Assembly: GCA_938042245.1 (NCBI GenBank)
Contig: CALIRO010000071.1
Span: 1 to 48,672, forward strand
Direction of reading: 5' to 3'
Source of the DNA: an uncultured Thermoguttaceae bacterium
GTDB taxonomy: Bacteria; Planctomycetota; Planctomycetia; Pirellulales; Thermoguttaceae
DNA: 48,672 nucleotides
Shown: piece by piece, positions 17,860-26,795 of the stretch
How positions within the stretch are numbered: position 1 is the first letter of the stretch
How the letters are laid out: every line of letters begins with the position of its first letter
Notes under the pieces: generated by a model
The model's database searches: none
The model's input: the letters and a program-made list of their open reading frames with translations, nothing else
What the model was told of the DNA's origin: nothing
Translations under genes and position numbers: made by a program

Positions 17860-18178
17860 CCCGCCGAGTGGGGTACAATAGAAGTTTTCCTTTGGGAGCG
17901 GCTAAGGAACTGTTTGGTCTCTGTGGAACACTTCAGCCGAGTGAAGTACGTTCCTGTTTTTAGGGACAATTACCCAGAATGTCACTGCCGCGCAAGCGGC
18001 AGTCTAGAAAACAGAAATCCTTCGAAAAACCTGGATTCCTGCTTCCCCAGGAATGACAGGTTATGCCATTCGGGTGAAATGTTATCTCACTGTCAAAACT
18101 TTTTCATTTCTCCTGGCAGGGAGCCAAAAGCAAAAATCCACCCTGGACGTGTTCGTGGCTTTTGGAGGAGATGCCGTC
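17860..18178. other. intergenic region holding MITE copy 1
   Basis: Spacer between the portal remnant (leftward) and the glycosidase-like gene (rightward). Apart from the element at 17926-18085, the final 20 bases hold the ribosome binding site GGAGGAG of the next gene. No gene is seen. An open frame in phase with the next gene runs back to 18053, but it starts inside the mobile element and is not considered translated. Confidence 0.5.
17926..18085. mobile_element. MITE-like element, copy 1
   Basis: About 160 bp bounded by GAACACTTCAGCCGA on the left and TCGGGTGAAATGTTATC on the right, which are imperfect inverted repeats of each other. Inside are TCCTGTTTTTAGGGACAAT, a palindromic core CTGCCGCGCAAGCGGCAG and a second small palindrome ATTCCTGCTTCCCCAGGAAT. 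Order, size and ends match the elements at 30905-31066 and 34087-34249. It contains no gene. It sits just upstream of the truncated portal gene and of the large gene at 18179. Confidence 0.7.
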
Positions 18179-21100
18179 ATGGTTCGTTGGAGCAAAATAG
18201 GGGTTCTTTTGGTAAGTGGCTTGGTTGGGATGGCGTCGAAGCGGGCCGCTGGGTTTGATCCGCCGGTGGACAGGGCCGGGCCGATTACCGCCCGCATCGA
18301 AGGCCCCGCCGAGGTAACCCAAATTGGCCAGCCGATCCCAGTGGCCGTCGTCCTGGAAAACCAGGCCGACCGGCCGGTCTCCGGAACGGTACAACTTCGG
18401 CTGATCGACCGCTGGCAGTGCCAGCCTGCTGAGCCGGTCCGGTTTGAAGTGCCTGGCCGAGGAACAAAGCCCTTGGAGACGACACGGCTGGCATTTCAGA
18501 TTATAGCCGGCGAGCCGACCTACTCGGCCCATTATCCGATCCATGCCTATGTGCGGTTTCAGTACGGTGGGCAGGAGTACTTAGCCCATCCGATCTTGAT
18601 TTTCCAGACGAAGCTCCCGCAACCGCCCCGGCCAGCCCGTTCTGTGCCCTGGAAGCCCCAACCGGCGCCGGAAACTGGCGAACTGGCCCTGGATCAATTG
18701 CCTGTTTATCGGACGGTCTGGGAGGTGTTCGGCCAACCGGCTCAGACCATGCCGTCCGGTTGGACCGGTACTCATGAACCGACCGGCACCACCTTCCACC
18801 GGAGCCGGCTGAACTTGGGCGGCCAGAGTCGGGAAGGTTTTGCTGTGCATCCGCCCTGGCGGCAAGGTCGGGCCGGGACCATGTTGATTGAACTGCCCCT
18901 GCAACTCCCGGCTACGAAGCCGCTAATGTTTCGTTGCTTGGTGGGCCAAACGCCGGAAGGCCATAGCGACGGGCTGACCTTTCGGGTCCGGCTGGTCGGC
19001 TGGGATGCCCCGGAAGGCCAGTTCGGCCAGGTGGTGTGGGAAAAGCATCTAGTGGCCAAAATCTGGCAACCGGTGGAGGTGGATTTGAGCGAGTTTGCTG
19101 GGCAGGCGGTTCGGCTTCAGTTGGAGTCCCATCCGGGGCCGAAGCAGGATACGGGTTGGGATTCGGCCATGTGGGCGGAGCCGGTGCTTCAGTGTGGCCA
19201 ACTGCCGCCGCCGGCGCCGTTTCCGCCGCCAAACCAAGAGGGTTCTTTTGTTCTGGGCAAGACCCGCTGTGCGCAGACGGAATACGAGGTGCGAGTCTGG
19301 CCGGGGCGGCGAGGATTGTTGGACGCGGTGATCGGTTTTTGCCCTGTCCCACCAGCCCAGGCTGAAGCTGGCCAGAGCGCTGAGTCGGTGCTCTACTTCC
19401 AGGGGTTTCAGGTGCGGGTGTTTGGGACCCGGTTGGATAGTCCCCGGTCGCCCGTTTTGCTTCAGGAGGTGAAAGGGCCGGAGCGGACGGAAGGCAAACC
19501 GGAGGCCCTTTGGCGGCATCGGTTCCAGTCGGTATTGGGGCCGTTGAACTTGGTTGGCAAACTTTGGATTGCCGATGGGGTACTTCGGGCTAAGTTTTGG
19601 CTGCAGGAGGCGCCGGCGCCGAAACCGTGGCAGGTAGTTCGGATAGAAGATGTGGGGGTTGGCCGATGGAGCCAGCCGGTGCTGGCCGTCTATGCCGGAG
19701 CGGGCAATGTCGTGCGCCAGCCGGGACCCTACCGACTGGGTTTTGACGGGCATCGGCTTTCTACATCGTTTGTGGGGATGGAGTTTGGCGGCGGATTAGC
19801 CCTAGTGCAGGCGGTGGATTTACCGCCTACGGAATATCGGATGGAACCTGTCGAGGGGCATAGTTCCATTCACGGGTCGGATGAGGCAACATGGACTTTT
19901 GTTCCTGCACTCGATGTCTGGCAAGCCGTCCGGCATTGGCGCCAGGTGAACGGTCTCCGGCCAGCCGAGGGGGTGCCTAAAGCAGCCGGCCGGTTTGTGT
20001 TCGACCTTTGGGGCGGTCGGTACGGCCCCAGCGCCGACGCCCTGCAAAAGGCCTTCCGGTACGGGCTGCGCCATAGCATGGTCATCTGGCACAACTGGCA
20101 GCGGTGGGGCTATGACTATCGACTGCCGGAAATCTATCCGCCCAATCCGCAGTTTGGCACATTGGACCAGATGCGCCGCTTAGTGGCCGTCTGCAGGGAG
20201 GCGGGTGTGCCGTTTGCCCTGCATGACAACTATATCGACTTCTACCCAGACGCCGAAGGCTTTTCCTACGAGCAGAACATCGCTTTTACCGAAGATGGTC
20301 GGCCGGTGCGGGCTTGGTGGCATGAATCTCGACAAGCCCAATCCTACCGCTATCGGGCCGACCGCATTGAACCTTATCTCCGACCCAACCTCCAGATGAT
20401 CAAAAGAGAACTTACCCCGACTGCTTATTTCATCGACGTTTGGGCCAGCATCGGGCCGTATGATTACTGGACTGCAGATGGTCAATTTTTCACTAAAAGA
20501 TATACCCGGGATACCTGGGGGAGGCTGTTTGCCTGGATTCGGGACCTATTGGGCGATCAGGCGCCGCAGATTTCTGAAAGCGGCCATGACCAACTGATCG
20601 GCTACTTGGACGGGGCGCAGACGAACCATCTGCGCGTTAGCCCGCCGGAGGGCAAAGGATATTACCGGTGGAGCGTTTGGCATTGGCCTTGCCAAGACGC
20701 CGAGCGCACGCCTTGGTTTGACGCCGCCCATCATGACCGGTTTGTACTGCATGGGGCGGGTTATTCTGGCCGATACGCCGGCGGCCTGGACGAGCGGCTT
20801 CATGGCATCCTGAGCGATGACTATATATGTACAGAAGTTCTTACTGGTCATCCGGCCATGGTTCCGGCGCCGTTCGGTCGGGATGTGGTGCGGAAGTATT
20901 GGCTGCTGGGCCGAGTGGGCCAGGCGTTGGCTCTGCGAACCATCGAAGAAGTGCGGTTTGCCCGGACCGATGGGGCGGATGGCCAGCAGGCTTGGACCCT
21001 CCGGGCTAGCCTGCCTCAGGCCGATTTGCACCGTCAGCTGGTCCTCTGGTCCGGCGGCGCCCGGGTCTGGGTCAACCGGGGACCAAAGGATTGGACCATC

Positions 21101-22309
21101 GAAGGAAGGGTGTTACCCCAGTATGGTTTCTTGGCCCGGGTGCCGGTGGAAGGCGGCCTGGTTGAAGCCAGCATCTGCCGACTGGGGGGCCGAATCGTGG
21201 AACTGGCTCAATCGCCCGAAGATCTCTATGTGAACGGCCGTTTGGTGGTGGGCCTTCGTCCGATCCGTCTTTCGGTCGAAAAGTTCCAGCCCTTAGAAGG
21301 CGGCCGATTTGAAATGCTGCTTCGCTGGCAGGCCGATGAGCCCATCCCGGCCGGGTACCGCCCCTTCTTGCATTTCTGCGACGCCGAAGGCCAGATCGTC
21401 TTCCAGGCTGCTTATCAGGGCGGCGATTTTTCTAAGGAGCAATCCGGCGTCATTTCGGCCAAAGCGGTCGGCCAGGTACCTGGCAACCTTCGGCCTGGAA
21501 CGGAACTGGAACTTCGGGCCGGGCTTTATGATCCCCAAAGCGGCAGACGCCTTTGGATTTTGGGCCCCAACGACGGACAGAATCGGATTCGGCTTGGTGT
21601 ACTTCGGCTGCAAGAAGCGGTTGCAGGGCTCCAAGAGGCGGCTGGTACAAGCCTAGCCAAATCAGGGCAGACGCCCGGCAAAAGGGAATTAGGGCCTGTC
21701 AAAGCGGAATCAGAAGCCGGAAAACCGAAGCCAGGCTCTGGTAAGCCGGAAGCAGGGGCTAGCCAACCCGAAGCGGGCTCTTGCACACCGGAAGCAGGCC
21801 AAGGCAAACCCTCGCAACCTTCTAACCAGCCGACATCAGGGCCAGGCAAACCGGAGGTAGGCCCTAGTAAGCCGGAGGTAGGCCCTGGTAAACCGGAGGT
21901 AGCATCTGGTCAACCGGAGGGAGTGGCTGGTAAATTATCACCTCTGGCGCTTCGGTGGACGCCGCTTGCGACGGAAGAGGACCCGGTGCTTGCCCGGATG
22001 AATCCGGAGGCCAAGCCGATCGACTTTACTGCGGTGGTAACTGCCGGAGGGGTTCGGCTTCAGCCGGATGGCCAAGCCCTGTTGGTTACGCCGTTGCCGG
22101 AGGCGGACCGGCCATTTGAGGTAGTGATCCGGTGGTCGAAATTGCCGTGGAAATTGCCCCAGCCGGAGGTTATAGAACATTTGGACATTGAAGGCCGGCC
22201 GGTGGCTTCCCGTCGGCTTGAACCGACCGAGGCACAACACGAAATCCGGCTGCACTGTTCGCCGGGGATTTTTGCGTATCGGCTCCGCCCGGCAAGGCCT
22301 GGGGAGTAA
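18179..22309 (+). CDS. large secreted glycosidase-like protein with NPCBM-type domain
   Basis: A 1376-residue exported protein. Residues 1-25 form a signal peptide. About 30-150 look like an Ig-like beta-sandwich (IPVAVVLENQADRPVSGTV). About 195-330 match the NPCBM carbohydrate-binding pattern (FAVHPP, LTFRVRLVGWD, WQPVEVDLSEFAGQAVRLQLE). A long beta-rich region follows, then at about 600-850 a TIM-barrel-like segment resembling GH101/DUF5696 enzymes (FVFDLWGGRYGPSADALQ, VPFALHDNYIDFYPD, TAYFIDVWASIGP, PQISESGHDQLIG), where the acidic residues at strand ends could be catalytic. The C-terminal part has beta domains separated by a KPEVGP repeat linker (about 1224-1251). GGAGGAG lies 8 nt before the ATG at 18179. 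The substrate is probably a glycan, but the activity is not proven by sequence. Confidence 0.8.
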   Translation: MVRWSKIGVLLVSGLVGMASKRAAGFDPPVDRAGPITARIEGPAEVTQIGQPIPVAVVLENQADRPVSGTVQLRLIDRWQCQPAEPVRFEVPGRGTKPLETTRLAFQIIAGEPTYSAHYPIHAYVRFQYGGQEYLAHPILIFQTKLPQPPRPARSVPWKPQPAPETGELALDQLPVYRTVWEVFGQPAQTMPSGWTGTHEPTGTTFHRSRLNLGGQSREGFAVHPPWRQGRAGTMLIELPLQLPATKPLMFRCLVGQTPEGHSDGLTFRVRLVGWDAPEGQFGQVVWEKHLVAKIWQPVEVDLSEFAGQAVRLQLESHPGPKQDTGWDSAMWAEPVLQCGQLPPPAPFPPPNQEGSFVLGKTRCAQTEYEVRVWPGRRGLLDAVIGFCPVPPAQAEAGQSAESVLYFQGFQVRVFGTRLDSPRSPVLLQEVKGPERTEGKPEALWRHRFQSVLGPLNLVGKLWIADGVLRAKFWLQEAPAPKPWQVVRIEDVGVGRWSQPVLAVYAGAGNVVRQPGPYRLGFDGHRLSTSFVGMEFGGGLALVQAVDLPPTEYRMEPVEGHSSIHGSDEATWTFVPALDVWQAVRHWRQVNGLRPAEGVPKAAGRFVFDLWGGRYGPSADALQKAFRYGLRHSMVIWHNWQRWGYDYRLPEIYPPNPQFGTLDQMRRLVAVCREAGVPFALHDNYIDFYPDAEGFSYEQNIAFTEDGRPVRAWWHESRQAQSYRYRADRIEPYLRPNLQMIKRELTPTAYFIDVWASIGPYDYWTADGQFFTKRYTRDTWGRLFAWIRDLLGDQAPQISESGHDQLIGYLDGAQTNHLRVSPPEGKGYYRWSVWHWPCQDAERTPWFDAAHHDRFVLHGAGYSGRYAGGLDERLHGILSDDYICTEVLTGHPAMVPAPFGRDVVRKYWLLGRVGQALALRTIEEVRFARTDGADGQQAWTLRASLPQADLHRQLVLWSGGARVWVNRGPKDWTIEGRVLPQYGFLARVPVEGGLVEASICRLGGRIVELAQSPEDLYVNGRLVVGLRPIRLSVEKFQPLEGGRFEMLLRWQADEPIPAGYRPFLHFCDAEGQIVFQAAYQGGDFSKEQSGVISAKAVGQVPGNLRPGTELELRAGLYDPQSGRRLWILGPNDGQNRIRLGVLRLQEAVAGLQEAAGTSLAKSGQTPGKRELGPVKAESEAGKPKPGSGKPEAGASQPEAGSCTPEAGQGKPSQPSNQPTSGPGKPEVGPSKPEVGPGKPEVASGQPEGVAGKLSPLALRWTPLATEEDPVLARMNPEAKPIDFTAVVTAGGVRLQPDGQALLVTPLPEADRPFEVVIRWSKLPWKLPQPEVIEHLDIEGRPVASRRLEPTEAQHEIRLHCSPGIFAYRLRPARPGE
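21848..21931 (+). repeat. 21-bp in-frame tandem repeat (KPEVGPx linker)
   Basis: Four consecutive 21-bp units of the form AAACCGGAGGTAGGCCCTAGT encode KPEVGPS, KPEVGPG, KPEVASG and QPEGVAG. More degenerate units (KPEAGA, QPEAGS, TPEAGQ) precede them from about 21715. They form a flexible Pro/Glu/Gly linker between C-terminal domains of the secreted protein and mark a spot prone to length variation. Confidence 0.85.
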
Positions 22310-22370
22310 CCCTCTCAAGGCTCGGAACGCTTGTGGTACCTTGATGCCGAGGATAGGGAAACGGACTCGA

Positions 22371-24536
22371 ATGGACCCAAAACCTTGTCCTATTAGCCCA
22401 GGAAGCATTCCGGTCCGATTTAAGCCGATGGGGGCCACCCTGCAGGTTGCCGAAGGCACGTTGTTGGCCGATGCGGCGGTCCAGGCCGGCATCCAGTTGC
22501 AAATGCCCTGCGGCGGGGAAGGTTTGTGCGGCAAATGCCGGGTTCGCCTGGCGCAGGGTGCCGCTATGCCTACGGCCCAGGAAAAACGCCACTTTTCGGC
22601 CGAACAGTTGGCAGCCGGTTGGCGATTGGCCTGCCAGACGCCGGTGCTGGCGCCGGTGGAGGTGGAAGTGTCGGAAACCAGCCTGGCCCAGGCCGCCACA
22701 AAGATTCTGGTAGCCGGCCAAGTGCTGGCCGATTTCCCGATCGACCCGCCGGTGGTGAAACGGTTGGTGGCCTTGCCGCCGCCCAATCGGCAGGACGAGG
22801 CAGCGGATTTAGACCGACTGTTAAGAGCGATCCGGGCTGACACGCCCGAACCTTTTCGACCGGTTGGAGAAACTAGCCTCTCCTCTGTGCGGGACAGGCC
22901 GGCCAGTCGTCAGACTGGCCGGGTGAGGGGGCCTTCTGCAGAGGGCAGTGGGCCGACGGCGGAAGGCAGACGCCATTTTCCCGCTCAGCCTACCCATCTC
23001 CGCCCAGAGGAGAAGGAATCTTTGGAAGAACTCCCCCCTGGAGAGTGCCAAATTCTGGAAGCTCTCCCACCGAAGGAAACCCCAGGAGCGATTCGGGTGG
23101 ATTGGCCGCTTGTGCGACAATTGCCCGATCGGCTTCGGCAGTGCGGCTTCCGAGGCACAGCGGTTTTGGCCGACGACCGGCTGCTAGATTTTGAACCTGG
23201 GGATACGGCTGATCAGCTCTATGGGGCGGCGGTGGATATAGGAACGACTACGTTGGCGGCGGCTTTGATCCACCTGCCTACTGGCCGCCAATTGGCCGTC
23301 CAGGCCGATCTGAATCCGCAAACGGCCTTCGGCGACGATGTGATTAGCCGCATTAGCTACGCCCAACAGAGCACTGCTCACCTGGAGGAACTCCGCTCGG
23401 CGGTCGTCTCGGCGATTAACCGTTTGATCGGCCAGTTGGCTGACCAGGCGGGGATTCGGCGGGAACAGATTTACTATATCAGCCTGGTCGGCAATACCAC
23501 CATGCAGCATCTGGCCTGTGGGATTACGCCGCAGTATCTGGGGCAGGTGCCGTTTACCCCGGCTGCTGGGGGCAGTTTGGTGGGGCCGGCGGCTGGATTG
23601 GGACTGGATATCCATCCGGCTGGGCTTGTGTATGTGGCGCCGGTCATTGGCGGGTATGTGGGCGGGGATATTGTGGCCGGGATGGTAGCTGTAGGACTGG
23701 CCCAGCAAGATCGGCCCACTTTGTTTTTGGACATCGGCACCAATGGGGAGATTGTGCTGGCAGCCGGCAGTGGGCTTTATGCGGCGGCCACCGCTGCCGG
23801 ACCCGCCTTCGAGGGCGCCCGGATCAGCTATGGAATGCGGGCTGCTGCCGGCGCCATCGAACGGATTTATTTCAACGGCCAGTGGCACATCCGGACCATC
23901 GGCGGCGCACGGCCTAGGGGCATTTGCGGATCGGCCCTGATCGACTTGGCGGCGGAACTGCTTCGGCTGGGGGGGATTCGTCCGGACGGTCGGCTGGTGG
24001 CAAACGCTGTAGGGGCGCCGGAGGGGAAGCTTGCTCAGCCGGGGCAGACGCCCACCAGCTTGGCCGACCGATGGACGGTGGCCAATGGGGAACCGGCGTT
24101 TGTGATTTGCCCGGCCGAGCAGGCAGGCACCGGCCAGCCCATCCTGCTTCTTCAGCGGGATGTACGCCAACTGCAACTGGCTACCGGAGCAATCCGTGCT
24201 GGGATTCGGTTGCTTTTACGGCGGGCGGGGATCAGACCGTTGGATGTGAAGGCGGTCTGGCTGGCCGGTGGATTTGGCAATTATATCCGTCGGCGAAACG
24301 CCCAACGGATTGGACTGCTGCCGCCGGAACTGCCCGTGGAACGGATTCGGTTTTTGGGCAATACGGCGCTAGCGGGGGCCCGGCTTTTGACCCTTTCCCG
24401 CCAGGCGCAGGCGGAGGCGGAACGATTGGCCCGATCGGCCCAGCACATCGACTTGGCCGCCGAGCCGGACTTCGCCGCCGTCTTCGCCGAATCGATGATC
24501 TTCCCAGAAACCGAACCCTCTTCCCCGGAGGTATAG
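22371..24536 (+). CDS. RACo-like corrinoid activation protein ([2Fe-2S] ferredoxin plus ASKHA/DUF4445)
   Basis: A 721-residue protein of the family that reductively re-activates the cobalt of corrinoid proteins, using ATP and a [2Fe-2S] cluster. The N-terminal ferredoxin domain has CGGEGLCGKC and a final Cys in RLACQTP, the plant-type ligand set. After a linker, the C-terminal two thirds show the ASKHA fold: AAVDIGTTTLAAALI (phosphate 1), VGNTTMQHLACG, TLFLDIGTNGEIVL (phosphate 2) and VWLAGGFGNYI (adenosine region). A dispersed palindromic repeat lies in frame within the linker (22875-22933). The frame extends back to 22188 inside the previous gene; ATG at 22371, with AGGG upstream and 61 nt after the previous stop, gives the normal family N-terminus. 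No corrinoid protein or methyltransferase gene is adjacent, so the partner is unknown. Confidence 0.88.
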   Translation: MDPKPCPISPGSIPVRFKPMGATLQVAEGTLLADAAVQAGIQLQMPCGGEGLCGKCRVRLAQGAAMPTAQEKRHFSAEQLAAGWRLACQTPVLAPVEVEVSETSLAQAATKILVAGQVLADFPIDPPVVKRLVALPPPNRQDEAADLDRLLRAIRADTPEPFRPVGETSLSSVRDRPASRQTGRVRGPSAEGSGPTAEGRRHFPAQPTHLRPEEKESLEELPPGECQILEALPPKETPGAIRVDWPLVRQLPDRLRQCGFRGTAVLADDRLLDFEPGDTADQLYGAAVDIGTTTLAAALIHLPTGRQLAVQADLNPQTAFGDDVISRISYAQQSTAHLEELRSAVVSAINRLIGQLADQAGIRREQIYYISLVGNTTMQHLACGITPQYLGQVPFTPAAGGSLVGPAAGLGLDIHPAGLVYVAPVIGGYVGGDIVAGMVAVGLAQQDRPTLFLDIGTNGEIVLAAGSGLYAAATAAGPAFEGARISYGMRAAAGAIERIYFNGQWHIRTIGGARPRGICGSALIDLAAELLRLGGIRPDGRLVANAVGAPEGKLAQPGQTPTSLADRWTVANGEPAFVICPAEQAGTGQPILLLQRDVRQLQLATGAIRAGIRLLLRRAGIRPLDVKAVWLAGGFGNYIRRRNAQRIGLLPPELPVERIRFLGNTALAGARLLTLSRQAQAEAERLARSAQHIDLAAEPDFAAVFAESMIFPETEPSSPEV
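22875..22933. repeat. dispersed palindromic repeat inside a coding region
   Basis: Contains a 10-bp perfect stem CCGGCCAGTC/GACTGGCCGG with loop GTCA (22899-22922). In reverse complement it has the same block order as the intergenic repeat at 338-395: CCCCCTCACCCGGC, palindrome, GCCGGCCTGTCCC, GAGAGGC. Here it is translated in frame in the linker of the RACo-like protein as an Arg/Gly/Ser-rich stretch. Confidence 0.6.
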
Positions 24537-24618
24537 CCCAAGAGATTGGCGGACAGATTCCTGAAAAAGACGGAAAGCGTGGCGGCTAAAGAAACTTTTG
24601 GACATAAGGAGCAAAACG

Positions 24619-25290
24619 ATGTGTTGGGAACATGTGGTTTGGGTTGCTTTGCTTTTTGCAGGAGAAACGGAGGCGGCAAAGGCCTCTGGACAGCCGGAAA
24701 CGAAGGTGGATCTGGCTCAGGTGGAGCGGGTCATCGAGCGGGTGGATCGAGAGTGTCGGCAGCGGGGCGTGCCGATGATCGGACCGCAGAAAGCCCGGCG
24801 ATTGGCCGAGCTGGTCCGCCAAAAAAAGCCAGAACTGGTCGTCGAGGCGGGAACCGCCATCGGCTATTCTGGACTGTGGATCGCCCGGGAGCTGAAGGCT
24901 CTGGGACGGGGGAAACTCATCACCATTGAGATCAATCCCCGGATAGCCCAAGAGGCAGAGGCCAACTTCCGAGAGGCCGGCCTGGCTGACGTGGTCGAAG
25001 TGCGGATCGGGGATGCCCGAAAAATCTGTAAAGAAATCCAACAACCTGTCGATTTTCTCTTTCTCGACTGCGGCTACGCGAACTATATGCCTTGCCTGGA
25101 GGGGATTGAATCCCGGCTTCGGCCTGGGGCGGTCATTGTGGCCGACAATGCCGGCATTGGCGCCTCTGGCATGGCAGACTACTTAAAATATGTGCGCCAA
25201 AAGTTCCAAAGCCGAACCGAATGGTTCGATCTGGACCTGCCATGGGCCAAACGGGACGCCATGGAAATCAGCATCGTACCGGAAAAATAG
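24619..25290 (+). CDS. SAM-dependent O-methyltransferase (class I, caffeoyl-CoA type)
   Basis: A 223-residue methyltransferase with the class I fold. The glycine motif VVEAGTAIGYSGLWIA binds SAM; ITIEINPR supplies the acidic residue for the ribose; VRIGDARKI and DFLFLDCGYANYMPCLE correspond to the later motifs, with the Asp at the metal/substrate position of caffeoyl-CoA O-methyltransferase relatives. The start is ATG at 24619, preceded by AAGGAGC at 7 nt; a TTG seven codons earlier overlaps that site. The first 20 residues are hydrophobic (VVWVALLFAG) without a basic residue, then an Ala-rich segment, so export or membrane attachment cannot be ruled out. Substrate unknown. It follows the RACo-like gene by 82 bp in the same direction. 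Confidence 0.85.
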   Translation: MCWEHVVWVALLFAGETEAAKASGQPETKVDLAQVERVIERVDRECRQRGVPMIGPQKARRLAELVRQKKPELVVEAGTAIGYSGLWIARELKALGRGKLITIEINPRIAQEAEANFREAGLADVVEVRIGDARKICKEIQQPVDFLFLDCGYANYMPCLEGIESRLRPGAVIVADNAGIGASGMADYLKYVRQKFQSRTEWFDLDLPWAKRDAMEISIVPEK

Positions 25291-25326
25291 GAGAGTCCGG
25301 GGCCCGAACCGCAGGAGCATCGGTGG

Positions 25327-26502
25327 CTATCGGGTAAAGACCAGGCCGAGGCCGATCTGATTGCTGCCGGCGATGGGAACTAAGGTCCATGGTCGCTGGC
25401 CGGTTTCGGTTTGGTTAACTGCCCGACAGGCCAAGTAGGCCAGCCACCAGCCAAGAGCCACTTGAGAAAGATAATGGGCGTCGTCGTTGAGACGGGACCA
25501 TGCGGGGAAGACCGATCCCAGATAGAAGGCCGCCTGAAGCAGCGGCCTGTCAGTCATCTGGGCGGCGGTGATAAATGGGACAGCGCCGATAAATGCATGG
25601 CCGCTTAGGCCGTTGATGTCTTCAAACGGCTGCCATTGAGACCGGGTAGGAGATTCATCTGGTCGGCTCCCGCCAGTCATGGCCTGCAAAAAAAGCAGCG
25701 AAGGAAATCCGACCAGATATGCCCGTGAGACCCTGGCGCTGAACGAGCCTACAGGGCCTAACACCGGTTGGTCAGGGCAGAAAATGCTCAACATCGCCAG
25801 CCCGGCATAAGCGGGTAGAAAATAGGCGCCCACCCCCCAGGGTTTCCAGAACGAAGAGAGGTTGTCTAGCCCCTGGCTTCGGACATCCTCTTGGTACCAA
25901 TCTTGGAAGTGTTGATCCAGCGAGGTATTGGCAAGTACAGCGCCCAGGGCTAGCCCAAGTCCCACATCCCGGAAGGTGGGCCAACTGTAAAAATGGCGGT
26001 GGTCTTCCAGGACGTTTTGCAATAGCAGCCGAAATCGGGCGTGGACTTGCCGCCGATACCGAAGCCAGCGGAACGGTTGGAGTTCTTCGTCGGTCAAATT
26101 AGGCGGCGGCAGCTTAGTCCAGCCCCATGGACTCGTCGGCTCAGAAAATGGCCCATCGTCCCCCCATAGTGGTTGTTCGGAAGAAGAGGTTTCTGCGTTT
26201 TCTAAGAATAGAGGATCGGCTGGAGACTGGGGCGTCGGGGGCGTTACCCCCTCTTGGTGAACAGGCGGCAACAGAGCAAAATCCGGTCCGTCATCCCCAA
26301 CGGATGCCTTGACGTCTGGCCAGAAAGGCGTTTCAGCTCCGTAAGCGAGGCGGGTGTCTCGGGAAGGGAGTCTGAGAACTTCTTGGGGCGGTGTCCAGAA
26401 GGGGGGCATCTGTCTGGTTTGGGCCATCAAAGCACTCCCTCCCCAGAGTCCCCCCCAAAGACACAGAGCAAGCTGAACTCCTCGGCTTATCGAGCAAATC
26501 AA
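25327..26502 (-). CDS. PAP2-superfamily exported protein
   Basis: A 391-residue protein with a C-terminal PAP2-type acid phosphatase domain. Visible motifs are MTGGSRP (phosphate-binding Arg), LSGHAF (catalytic His) and SRLNDDAHYLSQ. In the last one the nucleophile-type His is kept, but the Asp that usually follows four residues later (HxxxD) is Gln, so activity may be changed. Several hydrophobic segments lie between about 175 and 375. The N-terminal 140 residues are Pro/Ser/Asp-rich and extracytoplasmic after a signal peptide (LALCLWGGLWGGSALMA). The start is TTG with AAGAGG 5 nt upstream. Typical members act on lipid phosphates; the substrate here is unknown. Confidence 0.8.
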   Translation of the reverse strand: MICSISRGVQLALCLWGGLWGGSALMAQTRQMPPFWTPPQEVLRLPSRDTRLAYGAETPFWPDVKASVGDDGPDFALLPPVHQEGVTPPTPQSPADPLFLENAETSSSEQPLWGDDGPFSEPTSPWGWTKLPPPNLTDEELQPFRWLRYRRQVHARFRLLLQNVLEDHRHFYSWPTFRDVGLGLALGAVLANTSLDQHFQDWYQEDVRSQGLDNLSSFWKPWGVGAYFLPAYAGLAMLSIFCPDQPVLGPVGSFSARVSRAYLVGFPSLLFLQAMTGGSRPDESPTRSQWQPFEDINGLSGHAFIGAVPFITAAQMTDRPLLQAAFYLGSVFPAWSRLNDDAHYLSQVALGWWLAYLACRAVNQTETGQRPWTLVPIAGSNQIGLGLVFTR

Positions 26503-26795
26503 GCGGGCCTCTTGGTGGTTTTAGGGGAAAATAGGGTTTGTCCTCCCCCTATTCGGAAAGAGGATGGACGGCACAGGGGGAGATGTTGCCCCAAAAAAGG
26601 AACCTCTTCTTGGGAAAAACATCCCCCGATTGGTTTGCGGCCATCCGCCCCCTTTTCGAACACCCCATTCGGGGGAGGGCTTCGTTTTAGACTGCCTACC
26701 CGACTTCCCGTCCATGTCCACACATTAACCCTTAGATCGACTCGCTATGTTCGATACATTAGATAATCGTTTCTTAACGGGAAAAGTCTTGCCAT

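Noticed and set aside
17880..18090. CRISPR-like repeats (palindromic core about 18 bp)
   Set aside because: Copies are dispersed singly over the window, not arrayed with spacers, and no cas genes are present. They fit MITE-like elements.
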